Assembly: GCA_902789665.1 (NCBI GenBank)
Contig: CADAOY010000004.1
Location: 496,001-560,000, forward strand
Reading direction: 5' to 3'
Length of the DNA: 64,000 nucleotides
DNA from: an uncultured Lachnospiraceae bacterium
Lineage (GTDB): Bacteria > Bacillota > Clostridia > Lachnospirales > Lachnospiraceae
The position numbers and the translations under genes are program-made. Positions 36,827 to 45,794 of the stretch are shown here, piece after piece (the first letter of the stretch is position 1; each line of letters begins with the position of its first letter). The notes under the pieces were generated by a model. It was not told the DNA's origin. It searched no databases and worked only from the letters and a program-made list of their open reading frames with translations.

Positions 36827-36899
36827 AGCCGAAAATCGGATTCGAACCGACGACCCCTTCATTACGAGTGAAGTGCTCTACCGACTGAGCTATTTCGGC
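36827..36899 (-). tRNA. tRNA-Thr (anticodon CGT)
   Basis: A 73-base cloverleaf on the minus strand. The 7-base acceptor stem is GCCGAAA with TTTCGGC. The D arm is GCTC/GAGC. The anticodon stem is CTTCA/TGAAG, with loop CTCGTAA giving anticodon CGT (reads ACG). The T arm is GTCGG/CCGAT with loop TTCGAAT. CCA is not encoded. It shares a promoter with argH. Confidence 0.93.
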
Positions 36900-36928
36900 A
36901 TATCCTGTTTGCAATAAACAACCTATTT

Positions 36929-36956
36929 ATTGTACCATAAATATTCATTATTGCAA
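36929..36956 (-). promoter_or_regulatory. sigma-A promoter of tRNA-Thr and argH
   Basis: On the minus strand, TTGCAA (36951-36956) and TACAAT (36929-36934) are separated by 16 bases. It lies just after the stop of the branching-enzyme-like gene and about 30 bases before the tRNA. Confidence 0.65.
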
Positions 36957-36969
36957 CCAGGAATAAGGT

Positions 36970-39294
36970 TTATAAGCCTTTTAATAACTTCTTTAATTCA
37001 TTTATCTTCTTATTTGCTTCCTCTGTAGCCTTGCCAATTATCTCATCTCTTTCCCTGATGATTTCTTTTGTTTTGGCATCTACGTATTTTTCCATCTCTT
37101 TACGTTTCTTAATTCTGATAGCTTCAAGTTCTTTTTCTGTAAATGGTCTGTAGGATAAAACTATCATTGAAAGTGCCGGGATACGAACAGTGATTGAATA
37201 ATCTCTTCTGTCGTATTCTTCTTCATTTGATGAAATAAAGCCCTTATTTACATAGCCTGTACCACCATATTCCCTGGCGTCAGTATTAAGGATTTCTTTA
37301 TATTTACCATATCCGGATACGCCAAGTGTATACTTATCCATAAAGCAGCCTGAGAAATTACAGATACAGGTAACAATTTCTTCCCCTACTTTTCTTTCAA
37401 AGATGAAAATATTATTCTTTGCATCATAAGTATTGATAAATGCAAATGATTCAGCATTAACATCATTGGAATTAAGAAGACTGTTTGTCATATATAACTT
37501 ATTGGCATCTTCTGTTAATTTATTGAATGCTTTTCTCTCTTCGTCATCACAGGTAAGATATAAGGATTCTCCGTTAAGATAAGGTCTCTTCTCCATTGTA
37601 TCAATACCCATAAAGGTTAATTTCTTACCAGGAAGCACCATTCTTAATGCATATGTTAATCTTGCATTCTTAATCTTATCCTCATCTGTACCAGGCATAC
37701 GATTAAAGAATGATACATTATCCTTTCTTGTATCTTCAGAAGATAACGGAAGAATAAATCTCTCATTAAACATATACTGCATTGAATTAATCAGATCTTC
37801 ATAAGCTTCTGATCTGAAATACGGGTCAGCCTGAGTATAATTAATAACCTCATTCTTAAAGCCTGTATTAAGGACATAATCAAACTTAAGCCCCTCACCG
37901 GTCTTCTTTGTAATATCAGGATAAACAGCATCAAGTGATGCTATTTTTATGAGTCCAGGATATTTACGAATAAGATATGTATTTAATTCCTTAATAAAGT
38001 TGATGGCATCATCGCCCATGTTTCCGCCGTGGATATTAGGTAAAAATTCTCCACTGTTCTTGCCGTAATCAAGATAAATCAATAAAGCAAGGAATGGAAA
38101 ATCAACGCCGTCAAGATTATATTCAGTAATTACGAAATTACATAATGAATAAATATATGTGCTTACAATCTTCTTGGCATAATCAAATAAATAAACATTA
38201 TTCTTTGGATAATATGATCTTCTTAAATCATCATGCTCAAAAATATTGCTGCCGTCAAAAGTACGAAGTCCGTAAGCAGCCGGTGAGAATGTTGCAATAT
38301 CAATATCCATGAATACCTTAATTCCAGCCTTATGAAGAGCATCAATTAACAGCTTAACTGAGGACTCGGAGATTTTGTCAGAAATTGCAAACTGTCCATA
38401 TACATGATATCTGTCTCTGTTCTCATTGTCAGACGGGCAAAGTGGCAGGATTTTAACAGCGTTATAACTTAATTTATTAAGATATGATACAAAACCGTCA
38501 ATTCCATCTTCTGTAAGTTCTGATTTAAACAATTCAACCAAATCGCACTCATAAATATTAAGAGGAAGTGTATCCAAGTCTGCCTTTGAATCTCTTAAGT
38601 TCTTAGCCTTATATGTATAATTATTCTCGTATGTATAAGAATATGTTCCGTCTCCGTAAAGCGCAAAAGGATCGCATTTTACAATGGTTGCTGTACCTTT
38701 GCTCTTAAGTTCATACTGATATTTTGCACCTGCTTCAAGTCCCGGAACAAAAAGACCAAAGAATCCATTTCCAAGATTCTCCATAATGTGAGTTCTGTTA
38801 TCAAAATTATTCCAATCACCAAGAATACTGATTCTGTATGCATTCGGAGCATATACCACAAATCTGTAACCCTTTACTGAATTAATGGTAGTCTTTCTTG
38901 CACCAAGATACTTATATGCATCCTTACACTTGCCATTCTTAATATCCTTATAAATCTTCTCATCAATATTGATATCGAAGTTATATGGGTCATATAATTC
39001 CTTAACTGTTTTATCTTTATAATAGATATTGAAATAGTAATTATTAAATGTATTCTTGGTAAGAAACAGTGCATAAAAACCGTTTTCATCAACAATTTCC
39101 ATCTCTTTAACAGTTTTCTTGCCAGCATTTAATAATACAACATCCACTTTCTCTGCTTCCGGAAAAAAGGCCTGAAGAAGTTTCTCTTTCTTAACCTCTT
39201 TTACACCCAGTATCTGCTTTGGATGATCATTATCAGCATAAATAATAGATTCAATTTCTTCCCAATTCATTAAACCATACTGTTTTTTGTTCAT
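36970..39294 (-). CDS. branching-enzyme-like GH13 protein lacking catalytic residues
   Basis: A 774-residue protein with the layout of glycogen branching enzyme GlgB: two N-terminal CBM48-like domains (about 20-115 and 130-230), a GH13 barrel (about 245-620) and a C-terminal beta domain. The barrel follows GlgB closely ('IYLDYGKNSGEFLPNIHGGN', 406-425), but all four catalytic regions are altered. Region I has Thr335 for the histidine. In region II 'DGLRVDA' is 'DGVDFPF', so the nucleophile is Pro400. Region III has SL (453-454) for EE. Region IV has SE (519-520) for HD. A 60-residue basic coiled coil ends the protein, unusual for GlgB. It should be inactive; a glucan-binding or scaffold role is inferred. 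Confidence 0.85.
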   Translation of the reverse strand: MNKKQYGLMNWEEIESIIYADNDHPKQILGVKEVKKEKLLQAFFPEAEKVDVVLLNAGKKTVKEMEIVDENGFYALFLTKNTFNNYYFNIYYKDKTVKELYDPYNFDINIDEKIYKDIKNGKCKDAYKYLGARKTTINSVKGYRFVVYAPNAYRISILGDWNNFDNRTHIMENLGNGFFGLFVPGLEAGAKYQYELKSKGTATIVKCDPFALYGDGTYSYTYENNYTYKAKNLRDSKADLDTLPLNIYECDLVELFKSELTEDGIDGFVSYLNKLSYNAVKILPLCPSDNENRDRYHVYGQFAISDKISESSVKLLIDALHKAGIKVFMDIDIATFSPAAYGLRTFDGSNIFEHDDLRRSYYPKNNVYLFDYAKKIVSTYIYSLCNFVITEYNLDGVDFPFLALLIYLDYGKNSGEFLPNIHGGNMGDDAINFIKELNTYLIRKYPGLIKIASLDAVYPDITKKTGEGLKFDYVLNTGFKNEVINYTQADPYFRSEAYEDLINSMQYMFNERFILPLSSEDTRKDNVSFFNRMPGTDEDKIKNARLTYALRMVLPGKKLTFMGIDTMEKRPYLNGESLYLTCDDEERKAFNKLTEDANKLYMTNSLLNSNDVNAESFAFINTYDAKNNIFIFERKVGEEIVTCICNFSGCFMDKYTLGVSGYGKYKEILNTDAREYGGTGYVNKGFISSNEEEYDRRDYSITVRIPALSMIVLSYRPFTEKELEAIRIKKRKEMEKYVDAKTKEIIRERDEIIGKATEEANKKINELKKLLKGL

Positions 39295-39321
39295 AGGTTT
39301 TGCCCCTTTCTTTGTTTACCC

Positions 39322-40560
39322 CTATTTAATCTTATGTATGAAAAGTCCGCTTCTTAACTTAGGCTCAAACCATGTGGACTTTGGAGGCATAAGAAGTTTG
39401 GCATCTGCTACATGGAATAATTCATTAATTGAAGTTGGATACATTGCAAATGCAACCTTGCAGTCTGAGTGAACTCTTCTTTCAAGTTCCTTTAAGCCTC
39501 TGATACCGCCAACAAAATCAATTCTCTTGTCAGTTTTTGGATCATTGATTCCAAGTACAGGTCCTAAAATATTATCCTGCAAAATTGACACATCGAGTCC
39601 CTTAATTGGATCATCAGATTTGAATTCTTTTTTGCATTCAAGCAAATACCATTTATCATTAATAAACATTGATACCTGACCTTTTGCCTGTGGCTTAATC
39701 TGGGCATCAGATGTATTAATTACATCAAAGACTTCATTAACCTTTTTAACAAAATCATCCTCAGATAATCCGTTTAAATCCTTAACAACCCTGTTATAAT
39801 CCATAATCATAAGCTGATTGTCAGGGAATAATACTGATAAGAAGAAGTTGAATTCTTCTGTTCCGTCATATCCGGGATTCTCTTCTCTTAATCTCATTCC
39901 AACCTTGTTTGCTGAAGCACATCTGTGATGTCCGTCTGCAATATAGATTGAATCTATCTTAGCAAAAGTATTCTCAATTACTTCAACATCTTTTTCATCA
40001 TCAATTATCCAGACTTTGTGAGCTATTCCATCATCAGCAACAAAGTCATAAACGGCCTTTTTAGCCTTATTCTTCGCAATTATCTCATCAACTGTCTCAT
40101 TATCTCTGTAAGCTAAGAATATAGGACCTGTCTGAGCTTCACAGGTATAAACATGATTAATTCTGTCTACTTCCTTGTCTGCTCTTGTATTCTCGTGCTT
40201 CTTAATAATGTTATTGGCATAATCATCAATTGATGCACATGCTACAAGACCTGTCTGTGAACGGCCATCCATAATAAGTTCGTAAATATAATAGCAAGCC
40301 TTTGAATCGCTGACAAAATCACCGCATTCAATTCTTCTGTTAAGCTCATCTCTTGCCTTTAAATATACTCTTTCATCATATGTATCCACATCATCAGGAA
40401 AGAATGTTTCAGCCCTGTCGATTGCAAGGAAAGAATCAGGATTAGCCTTAACAACTTCCTTGGCTTCCTCTCTGTTATATACGTCATATGGAAGGGCTGC
40501 AATTCTGTCTGCCATATCCTCCCTCGGTCTGATTGCCTTAAATGGTTTAATAACTGCCAT
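39322..40560 (-). CDS. DUF1015 family protein
   Basis: A 412-residue soluble protein starting 'MAVIKPFKAIRPREDMA', characteristic of DUF1015. Conserved features are 'ALPYDVYNREEAK' (about 23-35) and 'IADGHHRCASA' (about 212-222), the latter resembling a metal- or phosphate-binding loop. The biochemical function is not established. The family often lies next to serA and serC. Here it is in the same region but separated from them by two membrane-protein genes and a terminator. Confidence 0.9.
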   Translation of the reverse strand: MAVIKPFKAIRPREDMADRIAALPYDVYNREEAKEVVKANPDSFLAIDRAETFFPDDVDTYDERVYLKARDELNRRIECGDFVSDSKACYYIYELIMDGRSQTGLVACASIDDYANNIIKKHENTRADKEVDRINHVYTCEAQTGPIFLAYRDNETVDEIIAKNKAKKAVYDFVADDGIAHKVWIIDDEKDVEVIENTFAKIDSIYIADGHHRCASANKVGMRLREENPGYDGTEEFNFFLSVLFPDNQLMIMDYNRVVKDLNGLSEDDFVKKVNEVFDVINTSDAQIKPQAKGQVSMFINDKWYLLECKKEFKSDDPIKGLDVSILQDNILGPVLGINDPKTDKRIDFVGGIRGLKELERRVHSDCKVAFAMYPTSINELFHVADAKLLMPPKSTWFEPKLRSGLFIHKIK

Positions 40561-40570
40561 GTTTATCCTC

Positions 40571-41722
40571 CTAGTTTTTTAAGCTGTCCAAATTGGTAGC
40601 TTTTAATTTCTCTATAATTAAATCATACTTGTCTTCATAACACCTTGGAATCGCAAAAGAACAACTTTTCTTAGGCTTCTTAAACAGATGATTAATATTA
40701 TTTATATCTCCTGTCATGGTAAATATCTCCAAATAGTGATTGCTTATTGTATAATACAGATCCACCTTTGGATATACCAAATCCATAACTTTCCTTGTAT
40801 AAAAACCAATTCTTGAAAGTTTTATCTCATCATCCTTTATTGTACCAAATATCTTGGCATATCTTGGTATGTCGGGCATTTTCTCTTTATCAATGATAAT
40901 TGCAAAAGCACAGACAACACCTTCATTTGTATCCTTATTGGCACTTTTAAGTATCTTTTTGGGAATCTTTGCCATAAATGGCTTTGTCTTCTTAAAGGCC
41001 GGAAACAAATCTCCATAAAATGGCTTTGCATAAATGTTATAAAAGAAATCTAGCGATCTTGAAGATGTCTTTAATAACAGTATGCAGATTATTATAAATC
41101 CAATATTTACACCAATCGACAGCGTCGGAAAGAAAGTTCTGATCAGAAAAAGCCCCGCCACCATAAACATTACAAACATCTCATAAAAGAATGATGTAAA
41201 AGGTATAAATGATATATGAAGCTGCAAAGCCTGCATGCCAAGCATTGTTTTGGAAACCAGATTTGATATTCCAATTGCTATTGCTGTGGATACTGCAGCA
41301 TATAATAAAACAAGAATAAATACTACATAAGGAAGTGCCCCACCGGTATAACTCCTAAGCGTATCCTCATGCTTTAAACAAATATAATTAAGTATATATA
41401 AGTTATTTATTGAACAGTAAGCCAGATAAATATAAGTTATTAACCTGCCAAGCTGAACATACAAAATCATGGCAATTTTACGGCTGTTTGACATACAAAG
41501 CATAAACTTGCCGATTATATATATACCAATAAAGAGAAAGCTCATAAATGGATTGACGTAAAAGGTTTCAATATTAAAAGTCAGGCCCAGATAAGCACTG
41601 ATATAATATGTAAAACCTGAAAGCATCAGTCCTAAAAAAGGTTCAACAGATATGCATATAATCTGAGTATACGAGGAAAAGCATGCTAAGAATAATTCAT
41701 TTAATATGCCAAGTAACTCCAA
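40571..41722 (-). CDS. polytopic membrane protein, paralogue of the next gene
   Basis: No family recognised. It has 383 residues: about seven hydrophobic segments in residues 1-215, then a cytoplasmic domain of about 165 residues. It shares landmarks with the upstream neighbour in the same order: 'SYTQIICISVEPFLGL' against 'SYAGIVGISCEPFTAL', 'SFIP', 'IYAKP', and a matching C-terminal 'SFAIPRCYEDKYD' against 'SFVLSNRYYYALE'. It lacks the neighbour's first 60 or so residues. A gene duplication with divergence is the simplest reading. The genes are 5 bases apart. Confidence 0.8.
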   Translation of the reverse strand: MELLGILNELFLACFSSYTQIICISVEPFLGLMLSGFTYYISAYLGLTFNIETFYVNPFMSFLFIGIYIIGKFMLCMSNSRKIAMILYVQLGRLITYIYLAYCSINNLYILNYICLKHEDTLRSYTGGALPYVVFILVLLYAAVSTAIAIGISNLVSKTMLGMQALQLHISFIPFTSFFYEMFVMFMVAGLFLIRTFFPTLSIGVNIGFIIICILLLKTSSRSLDFFYNIYAKPFYGDLFPAFKKTKPFMAKIPKKILKSANKDTNEGVVCAFAIIIDKEKMPDIPRYAKIFGTIKDDEIKLSRIGFYTRKVMDLVYPKVDLYYTISNHYLEIFTMTGDINNINHLFKKPKKSCSFAIPRCYEDKYDLIIEKLKATNLDSLKN

Positions 41723-41727
41723 GTTAT

Positions 41728-43218
41728 TTACTCCTCGCTCGTTTCTTCATTGCTGTCTGCTTCTATCATATAATCCACAACTTTCTCATCATCCAGTTCA
41801 AAGAAAGCCTTTATTCCGCTTTTGAAATTATCAAATTTCTCTTTTCTTACGGCTGATTTCTCTGACTTGATTCTGTCTTTTTCAGCCTTTCTTTCATCAA
41901 GGAATATCTGATAATCAGTAAATCCTGTAAGTTTAATCAATCTTTCCAGGGCATAATAATATCTGTTACTAAGAACAAAGGAAAATTCCTTCCTTGGATT
42001 CTTCTTATCCATATTTCCCGGAACATTCTGATATGAGAATACTTCGAAGAATCTGTGGCCTTTTCTGATATATATTGGATTATCATCATAATCCTTAAGA
42101 TTATATGTAATCATCTTCTTGCCCCAGAGTTTGGAAACAAGATATATATTATCTTCCATTCCGATAAGGTAGAGTCTTACCAGTTTTTTCTTAGGCATTC
42201 CAAATAAGGTTGAATACTTATGAATAAATACCGGCACGCTGAGTTCTACTTTTTTATCACCAACAAACTGCTTTCTGATTTTGCGAGGGAGTTTAATGGT
42301 AAGTTCTACATGAGGATCAAATCCCTTAAATCTCTCAAAAAGCGGCTTTGCATATATTTCCTTGAAATAATAGCAGGCAATATAGCATTTTCTAAATAAG
42401 AATAATGCAATTATAAATATAATCAGATTAAGGGCATATCCAAGCGGCGGGAATATTACATTTATAAGTAAAATGATAATTACAAGTGCGCTCTTTAAAA
42501 ACTCACAGATAAAAGCACTGCCCGGAATAAATGAAAATACCATTTGAAGTACTTCCATACCCTCTATAACTGTCTTAATAACCAGATATACCACAATTGA
42601 TACAATAGCCATAAATACAGCATAAATAGTCGTAATGGTGGCCATCAGCGGATTAACTGCAGAAACATCACCGGATGCCGCATTAACCGCGCCATTTAAA
42701 TTAATATCAGTAAGACCCCAGATATTCATAATTCCAATAACAATTACGAAAGCCAGGCCTAAATATTTTTCAAGCTGTCCCAGGGTAATAATTCCAAAAA
42801 CCTCGGTTCCTTCAAAACATTTCATTAATTTACTTGCAATAAAGAAAACAAGAATAACCACAAGAACTACCGGGTTACCTGCAGGCGTGGACATTACATG
42901 AAGAGGATTACCAATCAAATTATTGATATTCTCCATTATTCCAAGAAAAAGAAGGGCCGTAAAAGGCTCACAGGATATTCCAACTATTCCGGCATAAGAA
43001 CCGGCTATTGTTTTAAAAGAAGCTGACGAAAATAATACAGCCAAAGAAAGAATCGTATCTCCTACAGGTACATCTCCCCCACCCTGCGTTGCTTCAGCAG
43101 CCAGTGGAAATCCACCAAGAAGCGGTCCTGTAAAAAATCCCAGGAAAATAATAAAACCAAGATATAAAAATATTAATGATTTATGCTTATCATATTCAAT
43201 TTTGATAATATCTTTCAT
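41728..43218 (-). CDS. large polytopic membrane protein of unknown family
   Basis: A 496-residue protein not matched to a known family. The first helix (about 13-36) is followed by an extracytoplasmic stretch. About seven more helices end near residue 290. A cytoplasmic domain of about 205 residues follows, ending in a Lys/Glu-rich coiled part and acidic tail. It has its own promoter and is the first gene of a unit continuing through its shorter paralogue, DUF1015 and the GH13-like protein. The operon context offers no firm functional hint. Confidence 0.8.
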   Translation of the reverse strand: MKDIIKIEYDKHKSLIFLYLGFIIFLGFFTGPLLGGFPLAAEATQGGGDVPVGDTILSLAVLFSSASFKTIAGSYAGIVGISCEPFTALLFLGIMENINNLIGNPLHVMSTPAGNPVVLVVILVFFIASKLMKCFEGTEVFGIITLGQLEKYLGLAFVIVIGIMNIWGLTDINLNGAVNAASGDVSAVNPLMATITTIYAVFMAIVSIVVYLVIKTVIEGMEVLQMVFSFIPGSAFICEFLKSALVIIILLINVIFPPLGYALNLIIFIIALFLFRKCYIACYYFKEIYAKPLFERFKGFDPHVELTIKLPRKIRKQFVGDKKVELSVPVFIHKYSTLFGMPKKKLVRLYLIGMEDNIYLVSKLWGKKMITYNLKDYDDNPIYIRKGHRFFEVFSYQNVPGNMDKKNPRKEFSFVLSNRYYYALERLIKLTGFTDYQIFLDERKAEKDRIKSEKSAVRKEKFDNFKSGIKAFFELDDEKVVDYMIEADSNEETSEE

Positions 43219-43272
43219 CTTATTACAGATTCTCCCTTAAAACAGCAATTTTGCACATAAACATACATAATA

Positions 43273-43301
43273 ATTTTACTTTTTTTTAGCCAATAAATCA
43301 A
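43273..43301 (-). promoter_or_regulatory. sigma-A promoter of the membrane-protein operon
   Basis: On the minus strand, TTGATT (43296-43301) and TAAAAT (43273-43278) are separated by 17 bases. It lies just beyond the serA terminator, so the membrane-protein unit starts independently of serCA. Confidence 0.7.
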
Positions 43302-43323
43302 GAATAATCACCTTTTTAAGCCA

Positions 43324-43355
43324 TAAAAAAAGCCCAGACTTTAACTGTCTGGGCT
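43324..43355 (-). terminator. terminator after serA
   Basis: AGCCCAGAC (43331-43339) pairs with GTCTGGGCT (43347-43355), and seven Ts follow on the minus strand. A textbook intrinsic terminator. Confidence 0.92.
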
Positions 43356-43375
43356 TAAGTAATTAAAATAGCTTA

Positions 43376-44539
43376 TTATTTAACTTTTCTTACTCTGAAT
43401 ACGCCATCAATTGCTGCAAGTTTAGCAACTACATCATCTGTAATTGGCTCTTCAACATCAAGCATTGTATAAGCATAATCTCCTTTTGACTTATTTGTCA
43501 TATCAGAGATATTAACGTTTGCATCACCAAAGAGTGCTGTAAACTTAGTAATCATATTAGCGATATTCTTGTGGAAAATAGCAACTCTGCCTGCATTTGT
43601 ACAAATACCCATATCACATGCAGGATAGTTAACTGAGTTTGTAATATTACCGTTTTCAAGGTAATCTTTCATTTCCTTAACTGCCATCTTAGCACAGTTG
43701 TCTTCAGATTCCTCTGTAGAAGCACCAAGGTGAGGAATTACGATACATCCGTCAACACCTGCTGTTGTAGGATTAGCGAAGTCTGAAACATACTTTCTAA
43801 CCTTACCAGCCTTAATAGCTTCAACAACTGCCTTCTCATCACAGAGTACGTCACGTGCAAAGTTAAGAATGATAACGCCATCTTTCATCTTAGCGATTGC
43901 TTCTGCATTAATCATACCCTTTGTTGAATCAAGTGCAGGAACATGAATTGTAATAAAATCACAATTTTCGAAGATTTCATCAACGCTGTTAACGTGGTTG
44001 ATTCTTCTGCTTAAGTGCCAAGCTGCATTGATTGAAAGATATGGATCATAACCATAAACTTCCATTCCAAGTTCATTAGCTGCGTTAGCAACCTTAACAC
44101 CGATAGCACCAAGACCGATAACACCTAACTTCTTGCCTTCAATTTCTGTACCAGCGAAAGCCTTTTTAGCCTTCTCTGCTGTCTTACCGATATTCTCGTC
44201 AGCCTTATTCTCTTTAACCCATTCGATACCACCAACGATATCTCTTGAAGCAAGGAGCATACCAGCTAAAACAAGTTCCTTAACACCGTTTGCGTTAGCA
44301 CCAGGAGTATTGAATACTACAATACCTTTCTCAGCACACTTGTCCAAAGGAATATTGTTAACACCGGCACCGGCTCTGGCAACACATAATAAGTTATCTG
44401 ATAACTCAAGTTCATGCATAGAAGCACTTCTTACGAGTACACCATCAGCTTCATCAAAATTATCTGTTGCAGCATAATTAGAATCAAAATTATCAAGACC
44501 TACCTTAGCGATAGGATTTAAGCAGTTATACTTAAACAT
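43376..44539 (-). CDS. serA: D-3-phosphoglycerate dehydrogenase (SerA)
   Basis: Oxidises 3-phosphoglycerate to phosphohydroxypyruvate, the first step of serine synthesis. The NAD-binding motif is 'GVIGLGAIGVKVANAA' (about 135-150). Catalytic Arg, Glu and His regions are present ('RAGAGVNNI', and 'IVIPHLGASTEESE' with the histidine). A C-terminal ACT domain ends at residue 387. I start it at the second ATG (44539), because AAGGAG is 10 bases ahead, while the first ATG at 44548 touches that site. This leaves one base after the serC stop. Confidence 0.96.
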   Translation of the reverse strand: MFKYNCLNPIAKVGLDNFDSNYAATDNFDEADGVLVRSASMHELELSDNLLCVARAGAGVNNIPLDKCAEKGIVVFNTPGANANGVKELVLAGMLLASRDIVGGIEWVKENKADENIGKTAEKAKKAFAGTEIEGKKLGVIGLGAIGVKVANAANELGMEVYGYDPYLSINAAWHLSRRINHVNSVDEIFENCDFITIHVPALDSTKGMINAEAIAKMKDGVIILNFARDVLCDEKAVVEAIKAGKVRKYVSDFANPTTAGVDGCIVIPHLGASTEESEDNCAKMAVKEMKDYLENGNITNSVNYPACDMGICTNAGRVAIFHKNIANMITKFTALFGDANVNISDMTNKSKGDYAYTMLDVEEPITDDVVAKLAAIDGVFRVRKVK

Positions 44540-44540
44540 T

Positions 44541-45641
44541 TTATGCATTCTCCTTCTCGAATTTCTTCATAAATTCAACTAATTTCTCAACACCTTCAAT
44601 TGGCATTGCATTGTAGATACTTGCTCTCATACCACCAACTGTTCTGTGACCTTTAAGGTTAACAAAACCAGCCTCTGTAGCTTCTTTGATGAACTTAGCT
44701 TCAATTTCATCCTTCTTCTCTTTGTCAGCAATATCGCAAACGAAAGGAACGTTCATTAAAGATCTGTCCTCTTTTACTACAGTACCAACGAAAAGTTTGG
44801 ACTCATCAAGATAATCATAAAGAATCTTAGCCTTCTTCTCGTTTAACTCTTTCATCTTCTCAAGTCCGCCCATCTTCTTGAGCCACTTGAATACCTTGCC
44901 ACAGATATAAATTGTATAGCATGGAGGTGTATTATATAAAGAATCATTATCAGCCTGAGTCTTCCACTTAAGCATGGTTGGTGTTCCAGGAAGGCACTCA
45001 TCTGTAATTAAATCTTCTCTGATAATGGCGATTACACAACCTGCAGGGCCAACGTTCTTCTGTACACCACCGTAAATAACAGCATACTTGGAAACATCAA
45101 CTGGCTCTGATAAGAAGCATGATGAAACATCTGCTACTAAATCCTTACCCTTTGTATTAGGTAATGTTTTATACTTTGTTCCGTAAATTGTGTTATTCTC
45201 GCAGATATATACATAATCCATATCATCTGTGATAGGAAGATCTGAACAATCTGGAATATATGAGAATGTCTTGTCTGCAGAGGATGCAAGTTCAACAGCC
45301 TCACCATAAATTTTAGCTTCAGCAAAAGCCTTCTTAGCCCACTGACCAGTTAAGATATAACCAGCCTTCTTATTCTTCATCATGTTCATAGGAACTTCAG
45401 CGAAGAACTGTGAAGCACCACCCTGTAAGAATAATACCTTATAATTATCAGGGATATTCATGAGATCTCTTAAATCCTGTTCTGCTTCTTTGATGATCTT
45501 ATCGTATACTTTTGAACGATGGCTCATCTCCATAACAGACTGTCCTGAACCCTGATAGTCAAGCATTTCAGCAGCTGCTTCTTTTAATACTTCTTCAGGT
45601 AAAACAGCCGGACCTGCAGAAAAGTTATAAACTCGTGACAT
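44541..45641 (-). CDS. serC: phosphoserine aminotransferase (SerC)
   Basis: PLP-dependent transamination of phosphohydroxypyruvate to phosphoserine. It begins 'MSRVYNFSAGPAVLPEEVL'. The PLP lysine lies in 'VIYGGVQKNVGPAG', and the C-terminal 'LKGHRTVGGMRASIYNA' is conserved. I start it at 45641, 9 bases after an AAGGAGG site. An in-frame upstream start at 45710 lies at the transcription start and lacks a ribosome site. It is the first gene of serCA. Confidence 0.97.
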   Translation of the reverse strand: MSRVYNFSAGPAVLPEEVLKEAAAEMLDYQGSGQSVMEMSHRSKVYDKIIKEAEQDLRDLMNIPDNYKVLFLQGGASQFFAEVPMNMMKNKKAGYILTGQWAKKAFAEAKIYGEAVELASSADKTFSYIPDCSDLPITDDMDYVYICENNTIYGTKYKTLPNTKGKDLVADVSSCFLSEPVDVSKYAVIYGGVQKNVGPAGCVIAIIREDLITDECLPGTPTMLKWKTQADNDSLYNTPPCYTIYICGKVFKWLKKMGGLEKMKELNEKKAKILYDYLDESKLFVGTVVKEDRSLMNVPFVCDIADKEKKDEIEAKFIKEATEAGFVNLKGHRTVGGMRASIYNAMPIEGVEKLVEFMKKFEKENA

Positions 45642-45720
45642 TTTAAACTTCCTCCTTAGCATCTTAAGATAATCTATAATCTTCACGGATATGTCGACTC
45701 CGTAAATCACACTAAAATTA

Positions 45721-45749
45721 ATTTTACATTTCTAAAGAATAATAGTCAA
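45721..45749 (-). promoter_or_regulatory. sigma-A promoter of serCA
   Basis: On the minus strand, TTGACT (45744-45749) and TAAAAT (45721-45726) are separated by 17 bases. It predicts a leader of about 70 bases before serC. Confidence 0.75.
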
Positions 45750-45794
45750 TAACTAAAATAGGGTTTTTGATATTATTTTAACAAAGTAAAATTT

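Noticed and set aside
36970-39294. Sequencing frameshifts as the cause of lost GH13 residues
   Set aside because: The reading frame and flanking conserved motifs stay aligned on both sides of each altered region, so the changes are substitutions.
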